A stretch of 50,877 bases of DNA from Mucilaginibacter polytrichastri. GTDB taxonomy: Bacteria > Bacteroidota > Bacteroidia > Sphingobacteriales > Sphingobacteriaceae. Shown here piece after piece: positions 17,760 through 24,915 of this stretch. Under the pieces are notes generated by a model. The model saw only the letters and a program-made list of their open reading frames with translations. It was not told where the DNA came from and did not search any database. Position numbers and translations under genes: made by a program. The stretch is taken from assembly GCF_001911425.1 (NCBI RefSeq), contig NZ_MPPL01000001.1:2290616-2341492 (forward strand). Reading direction: 5' to 3'. Position 1 is the stretch's first letter, and every line of letters begins with the position of its first letter.

Positions 17760-18575
17760 TACATTTGCAGGTATATATTCGTGGTGTGGCATGGTAACAG
17801 GTACAACCAAATTGCCAATCTGATAAACCGCCGACTCCTGGTAGCGGGAGGCCACAATAATCTCTGTACCATCTGCATGCTCATCAAATAATTGCTTTAC
17901 CAGTTCGGGATTGTTGTTGTCTTTCGAAAGATGCGACAATAACAGGTGGCTCATATATTCTGGCTTGTGCTTAATAAAAAGCTCCAAAGCCTGGGTATTG
18001 GATAAGTGCCCCCTACCCCCGCTGATGCGGCGTTTTAAGTGGTAAGGGTAACGGCCACCAGCCAGCATTTGCTCATCATAGTTAGCCTCCAGAAATGCTG
18101 CATGGCATTGCGCAAAATTGCGGATCACATGTTCGCAGGCACTACCTATATCGGTAATTACACCAATGTTAATATCGCCGCAACTTACAATAAAGCTATG
18201 CGGCTCTGCAGCATCATGAAATTTGGGGAAGGCAGTTATTGTGATATTGCCAATTTTTACCGGGTGATAAGCCACAAAGGGATAAACCATTTGCGGGTTT
18301 AAAAATTGCCTGCCAGTAAATGTAGTGCGCGGCGTAAGGTAAACCGGCAACTGGTATTTCTTAGCAAGTACAGGGATACCCGAAATATGGTCTGAATGCT
18401 CGTGCGAAATAAATACCGCCTTTACCAAACTCATGGATAAGCCTAAACGGGCCATCCGTTTCTCCGTCTCCCTGCAAGAAATACCGGCATCAATTAATAC
18501 CGCCTCCTGCTCATTACCCACGTAATAGCAGTTGCCATTACTTCCCGAATTTAATGAGGCTATAAATACACACAT
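17739..18575 (-). CDS. MBL-fold metallohydrolase, WalJ/YycJ-like
   Basis: 278 residues, cytoplasmic. The start MCVFIASLNSGSNGNCYYVG matches the SGSxGN opening of the WalJ/YycJ group. The metal-binding core is SHEHSDHISGIP, followed by the later His/Asp ligands in FHDAAEPHSF, IGVITDIGSA and LLSHLSKDNNNPE. These proteins are metal-dependent nucleases of the beta-lactamase fold; members have been linked to double-strand DNA end processing and to cell-wall regulation in Firmicutes. The last residues are encoded within the terminator hairpin. Upstream lies a 360-base region containing a repeat element and the arg leader promoter. Confidence 0.85.
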   Translation of the reverse strand: MCVFIASLNSGSNGNCYYVGNEQEAVLIDAGISCRETEKRMARLGLSMSLVKAVFISHEHSDHISGIPVLAKKYQLPVYLTPRTTFTGRQFLNPQMVYPFVAYHPVKIGNITITAFPKFHDAAEPHSFIVSCGDINIGVITDIGSACEHVIRNFAQCHAAFLEANYDEQMLAGGRYPYHLKRRISGGRGHLSNTQALELFIKHKPEYMSHLLLSHLSKDNNNPELVKQLFDEHADGTEIIVASRYQESAVYQIGNLVVPVTMPHHEYIPANVQYSLFQ

Positions 18576-18636
18576 ATCTGATTACAAAGTAACCGGTTTT
18601 TACTAAAATTTATAGCAGGGAATTTAAAAATTATTT

Positions 18637-18709
18637 GCGTTAGGGATAGCAGTGGAAAGCCCGGAGCGTAGCGAGGACTTGCAACGTATAGCCCGGCCGT
18701 AGGCAACGC
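18637..18709 (+). repeat. GC-rich intergenic repeat element (GCGTT...AACGC)
   Basis: A compact G+C-rich block in A+T-rich DNA begins GCGTTAGGGATAGC and ends GGCAACGC, with inner blocks AAAGCCCGGAGCG, TAGCGAGGA and ATAGCCCGGCC. The ends are inverted (GCGTT/AACGC) and two AGCCCGG blocks sit inside. From memory, very similar elements recur many times in Sphingobacteriaceae and Flavobacteria genomes. It is followed by an A-run and GCCCCCGCC. The rest of the 18576-18936 gap holds only the leader promoter. Confidence 0.6.
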
Positions 18710-18871
18710 ACAAAAAAAAGCCCCCGCCTTAAGTATATATCCCTTTTTCTATCTTATCGGGTTGACGATATAATAACATCTACAAAACATCTGACGAACT
18801 ATTTTATAGTATATTTATACAATGTAGTATGTCACCTCAGCAACCTATTATTAAAGTATCGCATTTTTTAC

Positions 18872-18902
18872 TTGCATAAGTAAAAATTAATGCAATAATT
18901 TG
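18872..18902 (+). promoter_or_regulatory. Predicted promoter of the arginine operon leader
   Basis: TTG (18872-18874), 20 bases, then ATAATTTG (18895-18902), one base from the TAnnTTTG consensus. The start site would be near 18907, about 30 bases before the leader ATG. Confidence 0.45.
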
Positions 18903-18936
18903 CACAAAAATACAAAACAGTAAAACGCCTAGAAAA

Positions 18937-19062
18937 ATGAACGTTAAAAACTTAAATAGACCGGCTTACAGCGCAAATTTTGCTCCTGTTGCTGCTGTTT
19001 TGAGTTTAACTGATTTTGTTATTACACCGTCACGACGACGGATCTTTATTCCCCGGGTTTGA
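18937..19062 (+). CDS. Candidate arginine attenuator leader peptide (41 aa)
   Basis: ATG 18937 opens a 41-residue frame ending TGA 19062, 113 bases before the first arginine gene. Near its C-terminus it reads TPSRRRIFIPRV: three consecutive Arg codons (CGA CGA CGG, residues 33-35) and a fourth (CGG, residue 40). Arg8 is AGA. These look like uncommon codons for this genome. Clusters of the end-product amino acid are the mark of attenuator leaders (Trp, His, Leu), and the genes downstream make arginine. A hairpin lies 36 bases after the stop. Ribosome stalling at the Arg run at low Arg-tRNA would permit readthrough. The reading frame and codons are seen; regulation is inferred. Confidence 0.6.
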   Translation: MNVKNLNRPAYSANFAPVAAVLSLTDFVITPSRRRIFIPRV

Positions 19063-19097
19063 ATGTAGCGCTGGATGCTATACTCATCTTTACCCAT

Positions 19098-19115
19098 AAA
19101 GTGTAAAAACACTTT
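19098..19115 (+). terminator. Candidate attenuator hairpin of the arg leader
   Basis: AAAGTGT (19098-19104), loop AAAA, ACACTTT (19109-19115), then T and CTCCC. The stem is only seven base pairs and A+T-rich, with a poor U-run, so by itself it is a weak terminator. Its position between the Arg-codon leader and the first gene is what makes it of interest. Confidence 0.35.
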
Positions 19116-19175
19116 TCTCCCTAAAACAAATTTTTTACTTACGGCATAAAAGCCATCGTTTAAAGGGTTTATTCA

Positions 19176-19862
19176 ATGACCATAAAAGATTTTGATATTA
19201 TTGTAGCCTCAGAAAAGCATGTTGACTTTGCAGAGCAAATTACAACAGAAATGGCTGAGTCTGCCAAAGCACGCGGCACTGGTATAGCACAGCGTTCGCC
19301 GGAGTATGTTGCTAATAAAATGCTGGAGGGCAAAGCCGTTATCGCTTTTCATCACGATGGCACCTGGGCAGGGTTCTGCTATATAGAAACCTGGAGCCAT
19401 GGCGATTTTGTGGCTAATTCTGGATTGGTGGTAAATCCAAACTTCCGTAAGGTTGGTTTGGCCAAGGCTATTAAACACGAGGTTTTTGAGTTATCGCGCC
19501 AAAAATACCCCGAGGCTAAGATATTTGGTTTAACAACAGGCTTGGCAGTGATGAAGATTAACTCAGAACTGGGTTATGAACCGGTTACCTATTCTGAACT
19601 TACCCAGGACGAAGAGTTTTGGAAAGGTTGCCGTAGCTGTGTTAACTACGACATTTTGATGAGCAAGGACCGTAAAAACTGCATGTGCACCGCCATGCTA
19701 TACGACCCGGCCGATAAGCAAAAACAATCTGAAGATAAATTGAAACAGATTACGCACAAAGCTACCCTGCTGGAGCGGATCGAGAGCGCATTAAAACTGC
19801 GTTCGACTAAAATAATAACCATTGTAGGGGCATCGGCCCTTATCCACAAACTTTTTGATTAA
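19176..19862 (+). CDS. GNAT acyltransferase, candidate first enzyme of arginine synthesis
   Basis: 228 residues. The GNAT core is visible: FVANSGLVVNPNFRKVGLAKAIK contains the CoA-binding R-x-x-G-x-A loop, and LTTGLAVMKINSELGYEP fits the later core strand. After the core comes a four-cysteine group, GCRSC (152, 155) and NCMC (169, 171), which could bind metal, then a charged helix and a hydrophobic tail. It opens the arg operon, 7 bases before argG. No ArgA or ArgJ is present in the window, so it may be the N-acyl (acetyl or succinyl) glutamate synthase. That role is inference from context; a protein acetyltransferase is an alternative. Confidence 0.65.
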   Translation: MTIKDFDIIVASEKHVDFAEQITTEMAESAKARGTGIAQRSPEYVANKMLEGKAVIAFHHDGTWAGFCYIETWSHGDFVANSGLVVNPNFRKVGLAKAIKHEVFELSRQKYPEAKIFGLTTGLAVMKINSELGYEPVTYSELTQDEEFWKGCRSCVNYDILMSKDRKNCMCTAMLYDPADKQKQSEDKLKQITHKATLLERIESALKLRSTKIITIVGASALIHKLFD

Positions 19863-19869
19863 TACAACC

Positions 19870-21063
19870 ATGAAGAAAAAAGTAGTACTTGCGTACAGCG
19901 GCGGTTTGGATACCTCTTTTTGCTGCATTTATTTAACGCAGGATTTGGGCCTCGAAGTCCACTCTGTAATTGTGAACACCGGCGGTTTTAGCGACGAAGA
20001 ATTAAAAGGCGTTGAAGAACGTGCTTTTAAAATGGGCGTTACCTCGCACCACGTGGTTGACGAAACCGAAAACTTTTACAATACCTGCGTCCGCTTTTTA
20101 ACTTATGGCAACGTATTAAAAAACAACACCTACCCGCTTTCTGTAAGTGCCGAGCGTGTAAGCCAGGCAACTGCAATTGCTAATTATGCCAAAGAAATTG
20201 GTGCCGAGTATGTTGCACACGGTAGTACCGGCGCAGGTAACGACCAAGTTAGGTTTGATATGATCTTTAATATCCTGATTCCGGGTGTAGAGATCATGAC
20301 CCCTATTCGCGATTTAAAACTGAGCCGCGAAGAAGAGATCACTTACCTGAAAGAGCATGGTGTAGAGATGAACTTCGAGAAAGCTAAATACTCTATTAAT
20401 AAAGGTATCTGGGGTACATCTGTAGGCGGTAAAGAAACCCTGACTTCTAACTTAGGTTTACCGGAAGAAGCATGGCCTACACAGGTTACCGAAAGCGAGC
20501 CTAAAAACATTGAGTTAACCTTTGAAAAAGGTGAGCTGGTTGGCATTGATGGCGAAACATACAGCCACCCATCAAAAGCAATCCAGGCCTTACAATTAAT
20601 TGCACAGCCTTACGGTATCGGTCGCGATATTCACGTTGGTGATACCATCATCGGCATTAAAGGCCGCGTAGGTTTCGAGGCTGCGGCACCGATGGTAATT
20701 ATCAAAGCGCACCATACCCTAGAGAAACACGTATTAACCAAATGGCAGCTTTCATGGAAAGATCAGTTATCTGCTTTCTATGGCAACTGGCTACACGAAG
20801 GCCAATTCCACGACCCAATTATGCGTGATATCGAAGCGTTTTTGACTAGTACACAAGATAAAGTAAGCGGTAAAGTATTTGTACAGTTATTCCCTTACCG
20901 TTTCCAGGTTACAGGTATTGAGTCGAACCACGATTTAATGTCGAACAAGTTTGGTACTTACGGCGAAATGAACAATTCATGGAGCGGCGAAGATGTTAAA
21001 GGATTCTCTAAGATCTTCGGTAACCAGGTAATGATCTATCATAAAGTAAACGGGGGCCAATAA
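19870..21063 (+). CDS. argG: Argininosuccinate synthase
   Basis: 397 residues from ATG 19870; an upstream in-frame TTG would add five residues and is less likely. The N-terminus KKVVLAYSGGLDTSFC holds the SGGxD ATP-pyrophosphatase loop. STGAGNDQVRFD and SINKGIWGTSVGGKETL match the citrulline/aspartate-binding segments of this enzyme. It joins citrulline and aspartate using ATP, in the cytoplasm, the penultimate step of arginine synthesis. It follows the GNAT gene by 7 bases and precedes argC by 53. In a succinyl pathway citrulline is formed after desuccinylation, and this step is unchanged. No argH follows in the window. Confidence 0.97.
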   Translation: MKKKVVLAYSGGLDTSFCCIYLTQDLGLEVHSVIVNTGGFSDEELKGVEERAFKMGVTSHHVVDETENFYNTCVRFLTYGNVLKNNTYPLSVSAERVSQATAIANYAKEIGAEYVAHGSTGAGNDQVRFDMIFNILIPGVEIMTPIRDLKLSREEEITYLKEHGVEMNFEKAKYSINKGIWGTSVGGKETLTSNLGLPEEAWPTQVTESEPKNIELTFEKGELVGIDGETYSHPSKAIQALQLIAQPYGIGRDIHVGDTIIGIKGRVGFEAAAPMVIIKAHHTLEKHVLTKWQLSWKDQLSAFYGNWLHEGQFHDPIMRDIEAFLTSTQDKVSGKVFVQLFPYRFQVTGIESNHDLMSNKFGTYGEMNNSWSGEDVKGFSKIFGNQVMIYHKVNGGQ

Positions 21064-21116
21064 AGCTCTTGTCAATTGGCTGAACTGTTTAACAGTTCAG
21101 CCATAAATTAAATACA

Positions 21117-22130
21117 ATGTCTAAACAGAAAATTGTAAAAGCTGGAATTATTGGCGGCGCGGGTTATACCGGCGGCGAGTTATTGCGGATCCTGATTAAC
21201 CACCCATCGGTAGAAATTGCTTTTATACACAGCAACAGTAACGCCGGTAACTATATCCACGAGGTACACACCGACCTCTTCGGCGAAACCGAACTGAAAT
21301 TTACTGGTGAGTACAACTATAACATCGATGTATTATTTTTATGCGTTGGCCATGGTGATGCACGTAAGTTTTTAGATGCTAATCCTTTCCCGGCCAGTGT
21401 AAAAATCATCGACCTGAGTCAGGATTTTCGCCATACCGAGAAATCTACTATCGACTATCCGGGCACCGATAATTCAGCACGTCAGTTTGTATACGGCTTG
21501 CCCGAGTTAAACCGCGAAACCATTAAAACTGCAGCCAACATTGCTAACCCAGGCTGCTTTGCAACCTGCTTACAGTTGGGTTTGTTACCACTAGCTGCTA
21601 AAGGCATACTGAAAAGTGAAGTGCATATTACCGCTACCACAGGTTCTACAGGTGCAGGCCAGAGCCTTGCGCCTACGTCGCACTTTACCTGGAGAAACGA
21701 TAACCTGTCTGTTTACAAGGCATTTGATCACCAGCATTTAAAGGAGATTAAACAATCGCTTACGCAATTGCAAAGTGGTTTCGATCAAGAAGTAAATTTC
21801 ATTCCATACCGCGGCGATTTTACACGTGGTATCATCGCTTCAATGTACTTGAACAGTGATTTAACCGAAGAAGAAGCTGTTAAGCTTTACACAGAATATT
21901 ATGCTGGTCATCCATTCACACACGTAACCACCCGTAACATCGACCTGAAACAGATTGTGAATACCAATAAATGCTTTATCCAGGTGCAAAAGAAAGGTAA
22001 TAAGCTTTTCATCATCAGCATTATGGATAACCTGTTGAAAGGCGCATCTGGCCAGGCAGTACAAAACATGAATTTAATATTCGGCTTGGACGAGACCGCC
22101 GGTCTCAGACTTAAAGCCGTAGCTTTTTAA
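21117..22130 (+). CDS. argC: N-acetyl/N-succinyl-gamma-glutamyl-phosphate reductase
   Basis: 337 residues. The Rossmann start is AGIIGGAGYTGGELLRIL. The catalytic cysteine is in ANPGCFATCLQLG, and the conserved GSTGAGQSL and HQHLKEI segments follow, the latter providing the active-site His. It reduces the acyl-glutamyl phosphate made by ArgB to the semialdehyde with NADPH. Given the succinyl-type carbamoyltransferase in the same operon, its natural substrate may be the succinylated form. It lies between argG and argD with 53- and 33-base gaps. Confidence 0.96.
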   Translation: MSKQKIVKAGIIGGAGYTGGELLRILINHPSVEIAFIHSNSNAGNYIHEVHTDLFGETELKFTGEYNYNIDVLFLCVGHGDARKFLDANPFPASVKIIDLSQDFRHTEKSTIDYPGTDNSARQFVYGLPELNRETIKTAANIANPGCFATCLQLGLLPLAAKGILKSEVHITATTGSTGAGQSLAPTSHFTWRNDNLSVYKAFDHQHLKEIKQSLTQLQSGFDQEVNFIPYRGDFTRGIIASMYLNSDLTEEEAVKLYTEYYAGHPFTHVTTRNIDLKQIVNTNKCFIQVQKKGNKLFIISIMDNLLKGASGQAVQNMNLIFGLDETAGLRLKAVAF

Positions 22131-22163
22131 TATATTTTTTAACCATTAACCTCAACGCAGGAA

Positions 22164-23294
22164 ATGAACTTATTTGATGTTTACCCTATCAATCCGATTA
22201 ACATAGAGAGAGGACTGGGCAGTTTAGTTTTTGATGATAAAGGAACTGAATATTTAGACTTATATGGCGGTCACGCTGTTATCTCTATAGGCCACACTAA
22301 CCCACGATATGTAAAACGATTGGAAGATCAGTTACATCAGATCGGTTTTTACTCTAACTCTATCGAAATCCCTTTGCAAAAGCAAATGGCCGAGAAGTTG
22401 GGTGAGGTTTCTGGCAAAACAGATTACCAACTGTTTCTTTGTAACTCTGGTGCCGAGGCTAATGAGAACGCCTTGAAACTGGCTTCTTTTTACAATGGTA
22501 AAAAGAAAGTAATTGCATTTACAGGCGCTTTCCACGGCCGTACTTCATTGGCTGTGGCGGTCACCGATAACCCTAAGATTGTTGCACCAGTTAATGAAAC
22601 GCCAAACGTTATCTTTTTGCCTTGGGCCGATGAGGCTGCTTTAGAGCAAGCTTTTGTTGACCATAAAGATGAAATTTCATCAGTCATAATCGAAGGTATC
22701 CAAGGTGTTGGTGGTATCCAGGTAGCTGCAGAAAGCTTCTTGCAAAAGATCCGCACCCTTTGCGATACTCACAATGCTGTGTTTATTGCCGATAGTGTAC
22801 AATGTGGTTATGGCCGTACAGGTAAATTCTACTCGCACGATTTTGCCGGCGTTAATGCCGACATTTATAGCATGGCTAAAGGCATGGGCAATGGGTTCCC
22901 TATCGGGGCCATCAGCATTGCGCCCAAAATTAAACCTGCTTATGGTATATTGGGAACTACTTTCGGCGGTAACCATTTGGCTTGCGCTGCGGCATTAGCT
23001 GTATTGGAAGAGATGTCTGAATTTGACCTCATGCAAAACGCTGCCGAAGTTGGCGGATACTTAATTGAAGAGCTTAAAAAATTCAGCGAAGTTAAAGAAG
23101 TACGCGGCCGTGGTTTAATGATCGGTATTGATTTACCTGCCGAGTTAAGCAACGTTAAGAAAGACCTGCTGTTTAAGCATCATATTTTTACCGGCGAAGC
23201 CAAACCAAACGTAATTCGCTTATTGCCTGCGCTTAACTTAACCAAAGCTTATGCCGATAGGTTTTTAGAGGCATTTTCAACTTTAGTAAAATAA
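22164..23294 (+). CDS. argD: Acylornithine aminotransferase (class III PLP)
   Basis: 376 residues. Class-III aminotransferase landmarks: LYGGHAVISIGHTNP, FLCNSGAEANENALKLA, FTGAFHGRTSLAV, FIADSVQCGYGRTGKF with the PLP-binding Asp, and the Schiff-base Lys in SMAKGMGNGFPIGA. It transfers an amino group from glutamate to N-acylglutamate semialdehyde, giving N-acylornithine for the following carbamoyltransferase. The start MNLFDVYPI is typical of Bacteroidota ArgD. It precedes argF' with only a 46-base gap that is filled by a repeat hairpin. Confidence 0.95.
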   Translation: MNLFDVYPINPINIERGLGSLVFDDKGTEYLDLYGGHAVISIGHTNPRYVKRLEDQLHQIGFYSNSIEIPLQKQMAEKLGEVSGKTDYQLFLCNSGAEANENALKLASFYNGKKKVIAFTGAFHGRTSLAVAVTDNPKIVAPVNETPNVIFLPWADEAALEQAFVDHKDEISSVIIEGIQGVGGIQVAAESFLQKIRTLCDTHNAVFIADSVQCGYGRTGKFYSHDFAGVNADIYSMAKGMGNGFPIGAISIAPKIKPAYGILGTTFGGNHLACAAALAVLEEMSEFDLMQNAAEVGGYLIEELKKFSEVKEVRGRGLMIGIDLPAELSNVKKDLLFKHHIFTGEAKPNVIRLLPALNLTKAYADRFLEAFSTLVK

Positions 23295-23307
23295 TCAAAA
23301 TATACCT

Positions 23308-23335
23308 CCTCCCCTTCAGGGGAGGTTGGGAGGGG
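23308..23335. repeat. CCTCCCC/GGGGAGG palindromic repeat abutting argF'
   Basis: A strong hairpin, CCTCCCC (23308-23314), loop TTCA, GGGGAGG (23319-23325), is followed by TTGGGAGGGGC. From memory this CTCCCC..GGGGAG..TTGGGAGGGG block is an abundant Bacteroidota intergenic repeat. The GGGAGGGG at 23328-23335 ends six bases before the argF' ATG, so it could serve as an unusual Shine-Dalgarno site. Confidence 0.65.
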
Positions 23336-23340
23336 CTTTT

Positions 23341-24288
23341 ATGAAACTTTTTTCTTCTGTAAACGACGTTACTAATATCAATGAGCTTGTAGCCGAAGGC
23401 TTGAAGCTTAAACAAAATCCGTATACATTTCAGGATCTGGGTAAAAACAAAACCATTGGTTTAGTTTTCCTGAATCCAAGCTTGCGTACCCGCTTAAGCA
23501 CACAAAAAGCTGCCTTAAACTTAGGCATGAACGTTATTGTGCTTAATATGGACAAAGAAGGATGGGCTTTAGAACTGCAGGACGGTGCCATTATGAACGG
23601 CGGCTCTGTTGAGCATATTAAAGAAGCTGCTGCCGTGATGGGCGAATATTGTGATATTATTGGTATCCGTTCATTCCCTGGTTTAAAAGACCGTGACGAG
23701 GATTATAGTGAATCAATCTTTAACAAGTTTGTGAAGTATTGCGGTGTGCCGGTTGTGAGTTTAGAATCTGCTACCCGCCACCCGTTGCAAAGTTTGGCAG
23801 ATTTAATTACCATAGAAGAATTAAAGACTAAACCCCGCCCTAAAGTGGTTTTAACTTGGGCTCCGCACGTTAAGGCGTTGCCACAGGCGGTACCAAATTC
23901 ATTTGCCGAGTGGATGTGCAAGGCTGATGTTGATTTCGTGATCGCTCATCCAAAAGGATATGAATTGAATACCGATTTTACCAATGGCGCAACGATCACT
24001 AATAATCAGGATGAGGCATTGCAGGACGCTGATTTTATTTATGTAAAAAACTGGTCGGCTTACGAGCCTTATGGCCAGGTTTTGCCGGGTAATGAAGACT
24101 GGATGCTTACATTAGATAAACTACACCCGACTAACGATGCTAAAGTTATGCATTGCTTGCCGGTTAGGCGCAATGTAGAGCTCTCAGACGAGATATTAGA
24201 TAGCGATAGCTCCATAGTAATTCACGAGGCGGGCAACCGTGTATGGGCGGCGCAAGCCGTGTTAAAACAAATGTTACACAACTTGTAA
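23341..24288 (+). CDS. argF': N-succinylornithine (acylornithine) carbamoyltransferase
   Basis: 315 residues from ATG 23341; an in-frame TTG 15 bases upstream lies in a repeat and is rejected. Transcarbamylase motifs are NPSLRTRLSTQKAAL (carbamoyl phosphate), ESATRHPLQSLADL and VMHCLPVRRN. It reads closely along the Bacteroides fragilis succinylornithine enzyme (for example TWAPHVKALPQAVPNSFAEWM). The specificity position, Glu92 in the Xanthomonas acetylornithine enzyme and Pro90 in B. fragilis, is Val90 here (GGSVEH). A small hydrophobic residue there favours succinylornithine, as I recall from published mutagenesis. It acts on N-acylornithine, not free ornithine. Confidence 0.93.
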   Translation: MKLFSSVNDVTNINELVAEGLKLKQNPYTFQDLGKNKTIGLVFLNPSLRTRLSTQKAALNLGMNVIVLNMDKEGWALELQDGAIMNGGSVEHIKEAAAVMGEYCDIIGIRSFPGLKDRDEDYSESIFNKFVKYCGVPVVSLESATRHPLQSLADLITIEELKTKPRPKVVLTWAPHVKALPQAVPNSFAEWMCKADVDFVIAHPKGYELNTDFTNGATITNNQDEALQDADFIYVKNWSAYEPYGQVLPGNEDWMLTLDKLHPTNDAKVMHCLPVRRNVELSDEILDSDSSIVIHEAGNRVWAAQAVLKQMLHNL

Positions 24289-24291
24289 ACG

Positions 24292-24915
24292 ATGTACGTA
24301 CCCAAACATTTTCAGATCAGCGATCACCAGGAAGCGATTGATTTTATCGAGCGTTACAGCTTTGGTACGCTGGTTACTACCGAAAATGGTTTTCCCATTG
24401 CTACACATATTCCATTTACCATAAAGCTGCGCGGTGAAGAGTTGATCCTTAATTCACATATCGCGCTAGCTAACCCACAATCTAAAACTTTGTTAAACGA
24501 CAAGGTTTTAGTAATCTTCACAGAGCCTCACGCCTACATCTCTCCTACCCATTACGAGAAAGAACTCAGCGTGCCCACTTGGAATTACCTGGCTGTACAC
24601 GCTTACGGAAAAGTAGAATTGATTGAAGATGAGCAAGCCAAACTGGTGATGCTCGAAGAGATGATCCGTTTTTATAATGATACCGCTTACCTGGCCCAAT
24701 GGGCTACCCTGCCCTTAGATTTTAAGCTTAAAATGGCAAAAGGCATTACTGCTTTTAATATTGTAGTTGATGATCTTCAAGGCAAAAAAAAGTTAAGCCA
24801 GAATAGAACCCTTACGGAGAAAGAAAACATCATTAAAACATTTAATGCAGGTAATAGTGATAATGAAAAAGAGATAGCTGCTTACATGGCCAAACAGCCA
24901 GAATCAGGCAGGTAA
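24292..24915 (+). CDS. paiB: PaiB-type FMN-binding split-barrel protein
   Basis: 207 residues. The start MYVPKHFQISD and the block FGTLVTTENGFPIATHIPF are typical of PaiB/FMN-binding negative transcriptional regulators, as are NPQSKTLL, VLVIFTEPHAYISPTHY, VPTWNYLAVHAYG and the tail KKKLSQNRTLTEKENII. In Bacillus, PaiB pairs with the spermidine acetyltransferase PaiA. Here no PaiA is present; instead it starts three bases after argF', so it is translated with the arginine genes. A flavin-binding or polyamine/arginine-linked regulatory role is possible but unproven. Its 3' end overlaps the convergent antiporter gene by 12 bases. Confidence 0.85.
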   Translation: MYVPKHFQISDHQEAIDFIERYSFGTLVTTENGFPIATHIPFTIKLRGEELILNSHIALANPQSKTLLNDKVLVIFTEPHAYISPTHYEKELSVPTWNYLAVHAYGKVELIEDEQAKLVMLEEMIRFYNDTAYLAQWATLPLDFKLKMAKGITAFNIVVDDLQGKKKLSQNRTLTEKENIIKTFNAGNSDNEKEIAAYMAKQPESGR

